NCBI RefSeq assembly: GCF_028623165.1
Contig: NZ_CP117768.1
Span: forward strand, 1,116,001-1,180,000
DNA: 64,000 nt
Direction: 5' to 3'
From: Nostoc sp. UHCC 0926
GTDB lineage: Bacteria > Cyanobacteriota > Cyanobacteriia > Cyanobacteriales > Nostocaceae
This document shows positions 7,824 to 17,204 of the stretch, one piece after another. The notes below the pieces were generated by a model. It saw only the letters and a list, made by a program, of their open reading frames with translations, was not told the origin of the DNA and did no database searches. The translations under genes were made by a program, and so were the position numbers. The first letter of the stretch is position 1. Every line of letters starts with the position of its first letter.

Positions 7824-9749
7824 TTAAGATTTATTTTGACGAAAATGGTAAGCAGCGATCGCTAAATCTCGCGCTTTTTCTTGAGGACTATCTCGAATAG
7901 GTTGTGAACCTTGTTCTATAGAAATGTTTGCCTTAGCTGCTTGCCTCTGAATACACTCGATCAATCTGTTGTAGCTCCAACGATGAATACTCTGGCGGTA
8001 CTGTTTAGCATACTGTTGCTGACCTTCTTTGTAATTAGGGCATCTTTTCACTGCCCTAGCTTCTATTTCACTTTGGATGCTCTCGCGTACATTTTTCATT
8101 GTGGGTAGAACAATGCTGCCAGCTTGGTAACTTTTAGCTAACGTGATAATTGCTTGTGCTAGTAAGTTATCAATGTGCTTTCCTAACTCCAATTCTGACA
8201 ACTTAATTTGTGTGTTGCTTTTTTGAGCTTTGTGGCGTTCATGAGAATTATGTTGCTGCTGCTGTCGCTGGCGGTTCAGTAACTTGTAATTATCACCAAG
8301 TAGCTGTTTAACACTACGATACGCAAGAACTTTATTTGTGGGACAGTCAACAATAGCTATTGTTGCAGGCTTTTCTAGACCCAAACTCACACCAATGAGA
8401 ATTGATGTTTTACCCTGATACAAGTTTTGATTTGGACGTGGATAAGCGGTATCGATTTTAGTGAGTGTTGAGTTAAGACGTTTGACATAATTTTGCTGAT
8501 GTAGATTTAATTTTTCTTTTTTTTCCATGTCCGCCAGGTCTTGAGTAATTTCGTCTACTTTTTCTTGCCTAAACTCTTGAGTCCCTTCAATCGTCCACAA
8601 GCGAGTATCAACGCTGCAATAAAGAGTTAAACGATGAATCTTCCAGGGAAGGTCATTGCCTTTATTGTCTTGCCATGCTATACGTCCTGAACGTAAAGTA
8701 AACAGAGCAGATGAATACTGGTCTTTGTTGTTGCGCTTAATGCTCTGATCTTCTAAAAATCTTTGAAACCAATAAATTTGTTTATTATCGCAGTAAATTT
8801 CAAAGATATGATTATTGAATTCTTTACCTGAGAAGCTAACACAAATACGACCTTTTTCATTTTTTGACCAAATAAGGTCTTCGTTGCTTGTAAATTGAAC
8901 TGGAAATGGCATCGAACTAGGATTTTGTAAGAGATGTTTCTGCCAAATTTTAAATTGATTTTCGCTTTCAGGAACATTGGTGGTTGCTACTAAAAGGCTT
9001 TGTAGCCACTCTTGTCCTGTCAAATCACGACCACTGGGTATCCTCGATTTCAATTGTTCTTTAAGACGTTCAATCTCTTTCAATTTCTTGCTACGACGTA
9101 GAGCATACCGATTAGGATCTTCCTCTTCTTCGCTAACCTGACAATTATTTTTCAATAAGTAAGCGAGGACACACCGATTAAGAGGATTCTTTGCTTTATC
9201 GTAAGCCTTAAATAAAATGTCAAATAGTGTGTAATTATTGTTTTTACTTCTACTTTTTTTACGCTTATTTGCATTTTCATTTGTAATATCTTGCTTATGA
9301 ATTTCTTCAACCTTAGCAATATAGCGCGGTAAAGTTTTAATAGCTTTAGCGCGAATAATCTTTAAACTAAAGTTACTTTCTTGTTCCAGTTCTACATTAC
9401 TTTTGAGCATATTGAGCCAATGCTCTTTTTTCTCGATTTTTTGTTGTCGTTCTTTCTGTAATGCCAACCAAGACTTGTAAATATACTCGACTACTTCAAT
9501 AGCTGATTTGTAAAAACGCTTGGGTTGGTTAACAAAGCGTTCTTGAGTACTGAGTAAGTCACACAGTGGTTTGATTACTCCATTTGGTAATTTGCCCTTC
9601 TTCAACCACTGCTCCATATCAGGATGTATTCTTACCTGTTTAAGTAGTTCATTAATCAAAGGTGTATTCTTCTCCGCCATCAATTGCCACAGATGGCGGC
9701 GAGTATCTTCGCTGGCTACTAATCGACATTGAATCGTGATCACGCTCAT
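7824..9749 (-). CDS. cas12k: Cas12k (C2c5) RNA-guided DNA-binding effector
   Basis: The 641-residue protein matches Cas12k along its whole length (ShCas12k has about 639 residues). It starts VITIQCRLVASEDTRRHLW and contains KGRDLT-type, LPFPV...TNEDLIWSKNEKGR and HWSYNRLIE-type blocks. The RuvC-like domain is naturally dead: the first motif reads IGVSLGLEKPATIAIVD, with Ser where active Cas12 has Asp. It binds crRNA and tracrRNA, recognises a PAM and recruits TniQ, TnsC and TnsB for insertion. The ATG start at 9749 lies 57 bp from a bipartite operator shared with tnsB. The tracrRNA follows directly downstream. Confidence 0.97.
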   Translation of the reverse strand: MSVITIQCRLVASEDTRRHLWQLMAEKNTPLINELLKQVRIHPDMEQWLKKGKLPNGVIKPLCDLLSTQERFVNQPKRFYKSAIEVVEYIYKSWLALQKERQQKIEKKEHWLNMLKSNVELEQESNFSLKIIRAKAIKTLPRYIAKVEEIHKQDITNENANKRKKSRSKNNNYTLFDILFKAYDKAKNPLNRCVLAYLLKNNCQVSEEEEDPNRYALRRSKKLKEIERLKEQLKSRIPSGRDLTGQEWLQSLLVATTNVPESENQFKIWQKHLLQNPSSMPFPVQFTSNEDLIWSKNEKGRICVSFSGKEFNNHIFEIYCDNKQIYWFQRFLEDQSIKRNNKDQYSSALFTLRSGRIAWQDNKGNDLPWKIHRLTLYCSVDTRLWTIEGTQEFRQEKVDEITQDLADMEKKEKLNLHQQNYVKRLNSTLTKIDTAYPRPNQNLYQGKTSILIGVSLGLEKPATIAIVDCPTNKVLAYRSVKQLLGDNYKLLNRQRQQQQHNSHERHKAQKSNTQIKLSELELGKHIDNLLAQAIITLAKSYQAGSIVLPTMKNVRESIQSEIEARAVKRCPNYKEGQQQYAKQYRQSIHRWSYNRLIECIQRQAAKANISIEQGSQPIRDSPQEKARDLAIAAYHFRQNKS

Positions 9750-9805
9750 AGCGGTTTCTCTTCTCTAAACTTCACTAAATACACCAGTATCTTCAATATA
9801 ACACT

Positions 9806-9837
9806 TATAGTGTGCAATTTTACATTTATTATGTGTA
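9806..9837. promoter_or_regulatory. Bipartite operator between cas12k and the XRE regulator
   Basis: The sequence TATAGTGT (9806-9813), 12 bp, TTATTATGTGTA (9826-9837) recurs with identical halves and identical spacing upstream of tnsB (25804-25835) and is absent elsewhere in the parts I scanned. Its left half is part of a perfect palindrome ACACTTATAGTGT. It lies 57 bp before cas12k and 34 bp before the divergent regulator gene, a good position for repression of cas12k and autoregulation. Confidence 0.75.
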
Positions 9838-9870
9838 GATTTATTATCGGTACTACCTCACAATTAGGCT

Positions 9871-10137
9871 GTGAGGGAAAATAACATCAACATTGAATAT
9901 CGTTTTGGAAAGGCGATAAGACGAAGGAGGCGAGAGCTAGATTACTCTCAAGAAGAACTGGCTGAAAAAGCTGGACTTCACCGTAATTACATCTCAAGTA
10001 TTGAGACGGGAACCCGTAATCCTTCTCTCAAAAATATTGAAAAGCTTGCAAAAGCACTGAACATCTCCATTTCTGCTCTTTTTATCAACTACGGTATTGA
10101 GGCAGAGCATAAATCAGAAAAAGATACTGAGTATTAG
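9871..10137 (+). CDS. XRE-family transcriptional regulator of the CAST
   Basis: An 88-residue protein made almost entirely of one HTH_3 (Cro/C1) domain: RFGKAIRRRRRELDYSQEEL (helices 1-2), AEKAGLHRNYISSIETG (recognition helix) and NPSLKNIEKLAKALNIS. The start is GTG at 9871; no upstream ATG is available in frame. It is divergent from cas12k, in the position held by CvkR, the MerR-type repressor of the Anabaena V-K CAST. By position it probably represses cas12k and perhaps tnsBC-tniQ through the shared operator. The regulatory role is inferred; the DNA-binding fold is clear. Confidence 0.85.
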   Translation: MRENNINIEYRFGKAIRRRRRELDYSQEELAEKAGLHRNYISSIETGTRNPSLKNIEKLAKALNISISALFINYGIEAEHKSEKDTEY

Positions 10138-10218
10138 TTTATAGTGTTTTAGTACACACGGGTATAAATTTGTCTTTCTAGTACTACAAAAAAATACAAA
10201 CACGCCAAAAATTAAGAA

Positions 10219-10244
10219 AGAGACGTGAGGTTAGGCACGTCTCT
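10219..10244. terminator. Hairpin terminator between convergent genes
   Basis: A 9-bp perfect stem (AGAGACGTG, 8-nt loop, CACGTCTCT) lies between the convergent XRE gene and the small gene at 10265. It has no long T run, so it may act as a bidirectional hairpin barrier. Confidence 0.5.
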
Positions 10245-10264
10245 AGGTGATAGGAGAAAAACCA

Positions 10265-10570
10265 TTAAGCGGCTACATCTGCGACCAGTAAGCCGTTAAC
10301 AGCAATAATCAAAAGCAGCGCTGAATCAGAAGTGTCACAGCAGTGTCTTTTATTGCTATTACAGGGTTGTGCTATCCATTTGCTTTCAAGATTCTGGTAA
10401 AAAGTTCCCAGAAGTTGGGAACCGTTCCAAACTCGATATAGTTCTCCCAAATCATCTGGCACTGAGTCAATTTCAATTTCTGGTGCTACTGCGTCAGCTA
10501 AGTGGTCAACATATTCCTCAAACTCTTCTTGAGCCGAGGCTTGGTTGTCAAATTCATCTTGTACAATCAT
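10265..10570 (-). CDS. Small acidic hypothetical protein
   Basis: A 101-residue frame with an acidic N-terminal half (DEFDNQASAQEEFEEYVDHL) and the segment LGELYRVWNGSQLLGTFYQN, which looks like a small beta-strand domain binding or displaying one partner. I do not recognise the family. The C-terminal part (LLLIIAVNGLLVADVAA) is hydrophobic and may be read-through of a shorter gene or a single membrane segment. It is first in the CAST cargo after the regulator and has its own promoter region of about 190 bp shared with the divergent RHH gene. Confidence 0.5.
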   Translation of the reverse strand: MIVQDEFDNQASAQEEFEEYVDHLADAVAPEIEIDSVPDDLGELYRVWNGSQLLGTFYQNLESKWIAQPCNSNKRHCCDTSDSALLLIIAVNGLLVADVAA

Positions 10571-10766
10571 CTGAGTAACCTCATTGATGGGGTTGAATAA
10601 AAGGCGATCGCAGTCTCTTCCCGGAGGGCGATCGCCTTTGTCTTGTTACTATAGTGTAACTACTTGTTATTACTAAAACAAGAGCGTTACTACAAAATTT
10701 TCCAAATTCGCCACAATTAAGGTAAATAGAGTTATTACAGATTGAGAGTTTCTAGCAGAAAGGAAT

Positions 10767-11024
10767 ATGGTAAAGCGGCAAACAACAAAATTGGGCAATC
10801 AAATCATTGTCAGAATGGACGATGAGACTAAGGAAGCTTTTATGGACAAAGCTAAAACTGAGGGCAAGACAGCCTCAGAATTAATCATGGGTTGGATTCG
10901 TTCTTACCTGGCTGAAGAATCCCAAGGAACTCCAGATTTAGCCAAAATGCAAGTGGACTTAGAGACATTAAAACAACAGGTTGCTGTACTCCAAAATGAA
11001 TACTTGGGAAAATTAGCAGCCTGA
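10767..11024 (+). CDS. Ribbon-helix-helix (CopG-like) DNA-binding protein
   Basis: An 85-residue basic protein with the RHH pattern: a beta strand GNQIIVRMDDETKEAFMDKA followed by two helices (KTASELIMGWIRSYLAEE), then a short coiled-coil tail with heptad spacing (MQVDLETLKQQVAVLQNEYL). RHH proteins are antitoxins or plasmid/transposon copy and partition regulators acting as dimers. No toxin gene follows; a strong terminator lies 68 bp after the stop. A GAAAGGAAT ribosome site precedes the ATG. It could regulate cargo genes, but a target is not visible. Confidence 0.75.
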   Translation: MVKRQTTKLGNQIIVRMDDETKEAFMDKAKTEGKTASELIMGWIRSYLAEESQGTPDLAKMQVDLETLKQQVAVLQNEYLGKLAA

Positions 11025-11091
11025 GAGAAGAGAACGATTCTCTCAGGCAATGGATAGATGAAATTATCAGTTCTGCTCCCAAGATGCCAAA

Positions 11092-11117
11092 AAACCCGTC
11101 AGATGTCTGACGGGTTT
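11092..11117 (+). terminator. Intrinsic terminator after the RHH gene
   Basis: A long perfect hairpin (AACCCGTCAGA-tg-TCTGACGGGTT) preceded by an A run and followed by TAGCTTTATT. It is a classic bidirectional rho-independent terminator. Confidence 0.85.
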
Positions 11118-11199
11118 AGCTTTATTAAGACAATTGACTCTGATAGTTAATTAGTTACTACAAGTAATAATTATGTATTTACTGTAACTACGATGGCGA

Positions 11200-11305
11200 T
11201 GTCTACGACGGGCTACGCCTACGCACTCTTGAGAGAGGCAATGAAGAGATTCAAGATAAAGCTGTCAAATGTCTACGACGGGCTACGCCTACGCACTCTT
11301 GAGAG
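11200..11305. repeat. Two copies of a 36-bp dispersed repeat
   Basis: Identical copies at 11200-11235 and 11270-11305 contain GTCTACGACGGGCTACGCCT and end CTCTTGAGAG. A third, shorter copy lies at 17650-17677. The palindromic core (GGCTACGCC) is typical of dispersed repeats in Nostoc genomes. The surrounding 332 bp (11025-11356) otherwise holds only the terminator. Confidence 0.8.
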
Positions 11306-11356
11306 TGACGTAATGCTTTACTTCATTGCTATCTAACAAATTTATGTACCTCAACT

Positions 11357-13603
11357 TCATTCTTGTTCAAATTCCTGATTACTAAATTTGAGAACCCGGC
11401 AATTCTCGCTGACTGTGCGAATTACATTATCTGGTACACCTTCAGGGACAGTGACCTGAAGTTCCAAGGTAATTTCTACTTCAGCACCTACCAAGCTGCT
11501 GAGGTGTTGAATAACCTCGTCTGCTATTTGTGCTACGTCACGTCGTAGCCGCAATGCGTCCAATTTGACTGAACCATAGAAACGTTTTGGTGGAACTATG
11601 ACAGTTACTTTGCTATCAGAGGAGCTATCTGCTGTTATTACAGTGTCAATAGTTTTTTCTTTTTCAGTCTTATAGCTTCCTGTTCCTTCTTTCGCAACTG
11701 GAGTTTGAGGTTTAGCTATAGCAGTATCTGCCTCAAGCTGGCGTTGCGCTACTTCGGGTTTAACTATCAGGCTTTGACTACTCAGTGTTACGGTAATGTG
11801 TTCAGCCGTTTTCAAACCAAGGTAACGTCCTTTTGATTCATCCCACCCTGTGGCATAAGCAAAGTTTTCATTCCACAGTAACGCTGCAACTCCAAGTGCG
11901 ATCGCTTCTAATAGCACTTGTTGATTTTTAATGCGTGGCAGGTAAAGGTAGTACGCTAAGTACTCCCACAACTTCTTAAGGTCGAGGTGGTTTACATCGC
12001 GCCAGAGATATGGATCGAGGGCTTCTAGGCGCAGACGACTGGCGGCATAGTTAGCAATCAAATGTTCTTCATGAACTGCTTTACGACTTGCTTGCACAAT
12101 AGGAGAGTCTTGCTTTTGCAATCGAATTTCTTGCCATTCAATCTCTCCTTGGGGGTCGGGTTGCATTGGCACTAACAACCAGATGTAAGCTTCCTGAATT
12201 AAACTTTTTACATCTTTGTCGGTTTGCTGTTGTTTAGTCGTCGCCTGATTGCTTTGAAAAACATCTAAGTTTAAGGCTTCTTTATCTCGAATAATCGAAT
12301 TCCAGGCGAGGTACTGGCAAACAGATTGTTCTAATAGCTCCAGTTTTGCCTTGTCTGGTGTCAGGAACAGCAACATATTCTTGCAGTACCGGGGACTAGC
12401 TCCCTTTTGGTTCAGTATTTCTTCGGCTCTGGTGCGGGCTTGGGTTTCGCTTTCCTTATTTTTATGGGGATGTTGTGGCCCCATGACAACCAGCCTTACG
12501 GCCATTTCATCAGGAACATCTGCGGAGGAGTCGGGAGCAACATGTACTCCAGCAAACTCACCGCGCTGCTTGTCAGCCTTTAATCGGAGAATAATTTCAT
12601 CCCAAACTTTATCCTGATCCTGTTGGATTTGCTCGGCTCGGTCTTGGGCAAGTCTGGTGACACTAGGCTGAGTTGAGAACCAGTAACGAGTGTTATCGAC
12701 ATAAAGATGTGTGGACTGGTCGGTAAGCCGGCGCAAAGCATCGCCAAAAGTTGCTGCACTTTCCCCTGGTTGAACACACCCTAACTTGATCCGATGATCT
12801 TCTACACCACGATTAGCTGCTCTCAGAGTAGGAGCAGAACCAAGGTAAATCGTCCGGGCGACACGACGACAGGCAGAGTAACGTCCTAAGTTCGGGTTTT
12901 GGCGATCGCACGCCAATGGTAGAGAATTATATCCATCTACATCTTTTTCAATCACTGGCACCCAATTATCTTCCAGGTAGCGAGTCAATTCTGTTTGTAC
13001 CTGTCCGTCATCCATTGGCACGCTGGCAGGCATGATTAACAAACTCTTGTCCTGTCCTTCCCAAAGTGAATGAATCACCTTTGCCATCAGTCGCAGCACA
13101 CCCCGCGTGCGTTGGAATTTGTCGAGAGTTGACCAGTCATTATAAAGTCGGTCAAACAGTTCTGGATGGATAGGATAGGCATTTTCTAGCCGTCGTTTGT
13201 AACTACCTTCTGGGCACTCACTAGGAAACTCCTGAGATTGGTTTTGGTACATTTCTGCAAAGGCACGGATGATGGCATCACGGGCAATAAAGCCATTTTC
13301 TTCGGTGATGGGTTGAAACAGCCGCCGCCGCACAATTTCAAAGCTTTCATCGGCAGTTGCTGGTCGCCAAGGAGATTCGACTCTGCCAATAGCATTTTTG
13401 AGTCTACTTAAAGCTGCTTTACCGCGATCGCCTCCAATCTCATTATCAGATGCAGGAATACTCACGACCAAAAGAGTTTGGTTAGCGTTTTTTGCCGACT
13501 CACTCAAAGTCTGGGCAAAGGTAAAGTGAGTGTCAAAGCTGCCCCCTAGAAGGTCGTTTATTTCGTGAAGCTGTCGGGCATAACCTATCCCTTGCCTATG
13601 CTG
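11357..13603 (-). pseudogene. DUF499-family ATPase, N-terminus lost
   Basis: The frame from a TTG at 13507 gives 716 residues, but homologous sequence continues in frame upstream (QGIGYARQLHEINDLLGGSF, then DTHFTFAQT) to a TGA at 13604-13606. The expected N-terminal region with the Walker A motif is therefore missing. What remains includes NQTLLVVSIPASDNEIGG, an arginine-rich RRRLFQPI block, a KVTVIVPPKRFYGSVKLDA segment and a C-terminal IEITLELQVTVPEGV-like domain. DUF499 proteins are large ATPases found with DUF1156 methylases and helicases in anti-phage islands. A shortened protein could still be made, but ATPase function is unlikely. Confidence 0.75.
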
Positions 13604-13869
13604 TCATTGATGGAGTCCAAATAAGAGGAGAAAAAGGAAATTACAGTACGCACCTCTAGTATCTAGACTATATCTACGCCTTAGAGAAAAAAAGGGAGTT
13701 GCTCATTGTTGGCCGGACTGATAATCAGCGATTGCTCGCTTGGCGAATAACTTTCAGAGTCCTCGTAAAACCTAAGCGTAATGGTTGCATTAAGCCGAGA
13801 TCCCCGGCTCAATGCCAATTACCTTACCTATCCCATCTTTATTTTCCTGATTGGTTACGTTCTTCCCAA
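13604..13869. other. Cargo spacer with no supported gene
   Basis: About 266 bp between the DUF499 remnant and the GHKL ATPase gene. No coding remnant of a DUF499 N-terminus is visible on the minus strand. This suggests that a deletion removed the original 5' part of that gene. Confidence 0.4.
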
Positions 13870-15645
13870 TTACTCTTCATGATTAAGAAATTCACGAAGA
13901 AAGGCGTGAATGAAATGACCCCAGTGTCGCCGCAAGTCCCCATACTGAGTTTCTGGGTCGCGATGCATACTCTCAGCTTTGGCATAAGCCATAAAAATAA
14001 AATCTATAGCAGCATCCAGACGTGATATGAGGCGGAGCAAATTATCAACTTCACCAGCATTTGGTTGCTTTGTCCATGCCTTTAATGGCAGTACAACCTC
14101 CTTCATAAAAAGGTGCCGACTGTTGAACTTTAAAATTGCCTTATTGTTGAGGTGCTCAATATCCAACAGTTCCTTTCCAGGCCAAGGAACATCCTCTATG
14201 GTAATTGGGTTTTCGGAGACACGTTCCCGAAGCATCTCAACTTCTTTAGAGTTATTCTCTTCTGTTAGCTGAAGATCCTCAATTAGTTCAAGAACTAGAC
14301 GATCTTCGTCCGCATTCGTTAAAGTAGCACCAGCCAACCCAAGTGGCAGGGTGGTTTGAACAAAGCGAGCAATTTCTTCAGCTTCAGTATAGTTGTGCGA
14401 GGTGGAGCTTGTTTGTGTTTGCATCTTAACCTCTGCCCAGTTGTCTCTAATATCCTTCCGGGCTTTCCTAACAGGTTTATCAAGCCAAGTTTTGATTTGC
14501 TCTCGTAGCTTGTTAACAGGTACAGCACCTTTTTTAACGTTGCGTACCCGGAAATATTCGTCAAGAGTTGCAGGGAATGACACTTCAATCCCAATATACC
14601 TATCTAAATCTTCAACACGGGTTGGCAACAAGCGCGGAATGATATCATAATGAATTTCTCGACCATTACGCAATAGGCTAATACATCCCTGTGATTCCTT
14701 AATCTGAGCTATTTTGGTGATGTCACGATTAAACTTATCCCTTTCACCACCATCGCCTTCCTTCCAACGTAAAACTCGTGGGACTATATAAACTTTGATT
14801 TCAACTTTTTCACCATTAATACTGATTTCCTCCTTTTCAATCTCAATTCCTGTGAGATAATTCTCAGTTAACTCACCGCTTTTGAGTTCCTTTTCATAAT
14901 GAGCAAAGATGTGAGGATTGCTGATGAGGAAGAGCGGATCATATGGGTGAATCTCATCACCTTGAAACTTAATCCTCATACCATTATCGATAAACTTCCG
15001 ATAAGCACGTGCCAGAAACTTCCGCACAGATGAGTACTCGTCTTCTAAAGAGTTCCCATAGCGACCGCCACCAGAAATACGGTCTACTTTGTCCCAGACA
15101 ACGATAGTGTATGACTCAAAGCTGCTGCCATCTTCATACTGAATCCAAGGGACAAGGGATTTTGGCAGTTTTTTGAGCGGACGACAAGGGATTTTGAAGT
15201 TGGGGTTATTATCAATTTCTTCAAGATCCCAATAGGCAGAAAAGATATTTTCGCTGCCAATAGGCTTACTATAAACTTCCAATCGTTTGGCTTGAGAGAG
15301 TGCAGCCATGTCCATGCCAACACCGAAACGTCCTAATCCGCTTCTGTCATTAAATCGTGGAGACCAACCAAACTTCAAACACTTAGGTAGATAATTACCA
15401 GGAATACCAATTCCATTATCAGCAATCACGACACGGCTTATTTTTCTGCTTTTGCCCTGAGTGACCTCATGTAGATTGATTTGGATCAAGGTGGCTCCGG
15501 CTTGTTGGCTATTGTCAACTGCTTCACCGATAGCAGTGGGAAGATCCAAACCGTTGTCACGAAGGCTGATTAGGGCAGCTCCAGGATCAACGAGATCAGT
15601 TAATTCATCGATTGATTCATTGATAATTGGAAATGTAGATGTCAT
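13870..15645 (-). CDS. MORC/MutL-like GHKL ATPase (putative defence protein)
   Basis: A 591-residue protein with an N-terminal GHKL ATPase domain: the N box PTAIGEAVDNSQQAGAT (about residues 36-52), G1 VIADNGIGIPGN (72-83) and the G2 glycine loop SGLGRFGVGMDMAAL (about 101-115). A ribosomal-S5-like transducer region and a helical C-terminal part follow. The arrangement fits the prokaryotic MORC/MutL-homologue group that was described in restriction-modification and defence operons together with SNF2 helicases. ATP-driven dimer clamping on DNA is inferred. The ATG at 15645 has a GGAG site (TAAGGAGAAAAAAG) just before it. A coupled HTH and GIY-YIG pair lies 180 bp upstream on the same strand. 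Confidence 0.8.
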   Translation of the reverse strand: MTSTFPIINESIDELTDLVDPGAALISLRDNGLDLPTAIGEAVDNSQQAGATLIQINLHEVTQGKSRKISRVVIADNGIGIPGNYLPKCLKFGWSPRFNDRSGLGRFGVGMDMAALSQAKRLEVYSKPIGSENIFSAYWDLEEIDNNPNFKIPCRPLKKLPKSLVPWIQYEDGSSFESYTIVVWDKVDRISGGGRYGNSLEDEYSSVRKFLARAYRKFIDNGMRIKFQGDEIHPYDPLFLISNPHIFAHYEKELKSGELTENYLTGIEIEKEEISINGEKVEIKVYIVPRVLRWKEGDGGERDKFNRDITKIAQIKESQGCISLLRNGREIHYDIIPRLLPTRVEDLDRYIGIEVSFPATLDEYFRVRNVKKGAVPVNKLREQIKTWLDKPVRKARKDIRDNWAEVKMQTQTSSTSHNYTEAEEIARFVQTTLPLGLAGATLTNADEDRLVLELIEDLQLTEENNSKEVEMLRERVSENPITIEDVPWPGKELLDIEHLNNKAILKFNSRHLFMKEVVLPLKAWTKQPNAGEVDNLLRLISRLDAAIDFIFMAYAKAESMHRDPETQYGDLRRHWGHFIHAFLREFLNHEE

Positions 15646-15823
15646 ACTTTTTTCTCCTTAAAGAAGGTGCAAGAGTGGAGTTTAGGCTATTTTTGTGTTG
15701 TCTTTCACTGAAAGTTGTTTAACTGTGTTGAGTGTGGTTTTTAGTAAACAAAATTAGTTGTGCACTAAGACTTTTCCAACAATGCCACTTACTGCCTTTG
15801 TGTATGTCTTCATTTCGTTGCTC

Positions 15824-16198
15824 TTAGAAACCATTAACATAAACAAAGCGAGCCAATCGACTATCTTCAAAGTTTTTCAGGCAAAATGGGCAAACCATGT
15901 TAACCCCATTTGGGGAATCAGGGTGAATCCGGTTATACAGATATTCTTGCCATGCATGGAAGCCAGCACACTCATAAATAAACGCCTGCGCTGGAGTATC
16001 GAAGACTTCAAGTTGGAAGTATTTGGCTCTTTTATTAGATGCATGAACGAGCAGACGTGCTTGAACGTTAAAGTCAGAGCGACCAACATACACGGGTTTA
16101 TTATTGTTGAAAAGAGTATATACGCCAATAACACCTTGCGGAATAAGAGCACGGATAGCCCAAGGGGTAAGGCGAATAAGACGCGAGACAGCAGGCAT
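15824..16198 (-). CDS. GIY-YIG-like nuclease domain protein
   Basis: About 124 residues from the ATG at 16198, whose first base is the last base of the upstream gene's stop codon (TAATG), so translation is probably coupled. The motif GVIGVYTLFNNNKPVYVGRS corresponds to the GIY and YIG strands. Next come an Arg (NVQARLLVHA), a candidate metal-binding Glu in FIYECAGFHAWQEYL and NRIHP near the usual Asn position. A CPFC motif near the C-terminus suggests a half zinc site. Possible roles are a DNA nicking nuclease or a catalytically weak DNA-binding variant. It sits between an HTH gene and a MORC-like ATPase. Confidence 0.7.
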   Translation of the reverse strand: MPAVSRLIRLTPWAIRALIPQGVIGVYTLFNNNKPVYVGRSDFNVQARLLVHASNKRAKYFQLEVFDTPAQAFIYECAGFHAWQEYLYNRIHPDSPNGVNMVCPFCLKNFEDSRLARFVYVNGF

Positions 16199-16710
16199 TA
16201 TCCGAGTTCCTTCCACGCTATACGAGCGCGTGCTCGTGCGCGAGAGATATTTTTACGAACTGCTTTCACACATAAATCCATATGTGCTGCAATTTCTCTA
16301 GCATCCTCACCTTGAGCAACATAAATAAGGAGAGAGCGATCCCTACTATTGAGGCTTGGTTCGTTGACAATCCAATCAAGAATTTCTGTGACTTTAATTT
16401 GGCTTGTAGATTTAATATCTGCTGGCTCAACCGATATGGCTTGATTAGCACCATCCTGATTTACTAAATTTACAAACCGAACAATTTCATGACGACTATT
16501 TAAAAGTTTTCTAGCGTCAGAAAGAGCATTACGTGCGATATAAGCTGGTTTAATATTTCGAGTCGGCTTTTTAGCTACAATATCGAGTGCTCGCTCAATT
16601 AAATGCTCTTCAAAAGTATTACGTGCTTTTTTTAGCCGATTGTGAAGAAGAGTTATGGCACTAGCACTCTCGAATGAGAGCCTACTCACACCCAAATGGT
16701 TTTTTTTCAT
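16198..16710 (-). CDS. Sigma-region-4-like HTH protein
   Basis: A 170-residue protein. Residues about 115-170 (LNSRDRSLLIYVAQGEDARE then IAAHMDLCVKAVRKNISRAR) have the form of sigma-70 region 4 or a LuxR/GerE HTH. The N-terminal 100 residues are helical and basic and I do not recognise them; no clear sigma region 2 is seen. It could be an ECF-like sigma factor fragment, an anti-terminator or a dedicated regulator of the downstream GIY-YIG and GHKL genes, with which it appears to form an operon. The ATG at 16710 is chosen over shorter starts because the frame is conserved in style throughout. Confidence 0.6.
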   Translation of the reverse strand: MKKNHLGVSRLSFESASAITLLHNRLKKARNTFEEHLIERALDIVAKKPTRNIKPAYIARNALSDARKLLNSRHEIVRFVNLVNQDGANQAISVEPADIKSTSQIKVTEILDWIVNEPSLNSRDRSLLIYVAQGEDAREIAAHMDLCVKAVRKNISRARARARIAWKELG

Positions 16711-17204
16711 TTTTTGTTCCTTGACTCAATATTTGTAAACGGTATGCACCGATCACAAGGAGTTTCAGAGTTTTCAGCTATCAAACCAACTATGTTTGGC
16801 ATTGCCGTGCAGTCAATACCAGACCTTTCCAGTAGACACATGGTTAACTGGTTAGTTTTCTGCCGCTGAACTCTTCTATACATTATTGGGGTGCGAGATC
16901 CCAAAATGTCGCAGGTAATGACAATTTTATATTAAATTTAAATTCTCTCACTAATTTTTTAGGCAGCATGGCTCACTCTGGTACACCTTCAAAGACAGGC
17001 AAGCCTCACCACTTACCACCACTACATTAACCAGGAGGGTACGACTCTACATTCACTAAATAAATTTTACGCAATTAACCCTTACAGCTTAAGGTTCGCT
17101 TATTTTCTATGCAGTTAGGTAAAATTCACGATACTAGCTAGATGGTTCAGTGATAATTCGGAGCGCACATTATCTTTAGCTAAAAGCCTGTAGTTTAAAA
17201 AACG
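16711..17204. other. Cargo intergenic region, no supported gene
   Basis: About 490 bp between divergently oriented cargo genes. A 65-codon minus-strand frame (16707-16904) overlaps the HTH gene start but has no recognisable features. The AT-rich part near 16920-16960 may hold the promoters. Confidence 0.4.

Noticed and set aside
10141..10172. Possible third copy of the operator (TATAGTGTTTTAGTACACAC) after the XRE gene
   Set aside because: Only the TATAGTGT half is present; the TTATTATGTGTA half and the 12-bp spacing are missing.
13699..14025. Plus-strand 108-codon frame at the end of the GHKL gene
   Set aside because: More than half of it is antisense to the conserved C-terminal part of the ATPase gene; no family features.
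15758..16315. Plus-strand 185-codon frame opposite the GIY-YIG gene
   Set aside because: It is the antisense of two coupled, better-supported minus-strand genes and has no protein-like features.
16707..16904. Minus-strand 65-codon frame upstream of the sigma-4-like gene
   Set aside because: No recognisable domain or ribosome site, and it overlaps the start of a better-supported gene; most likely chance.
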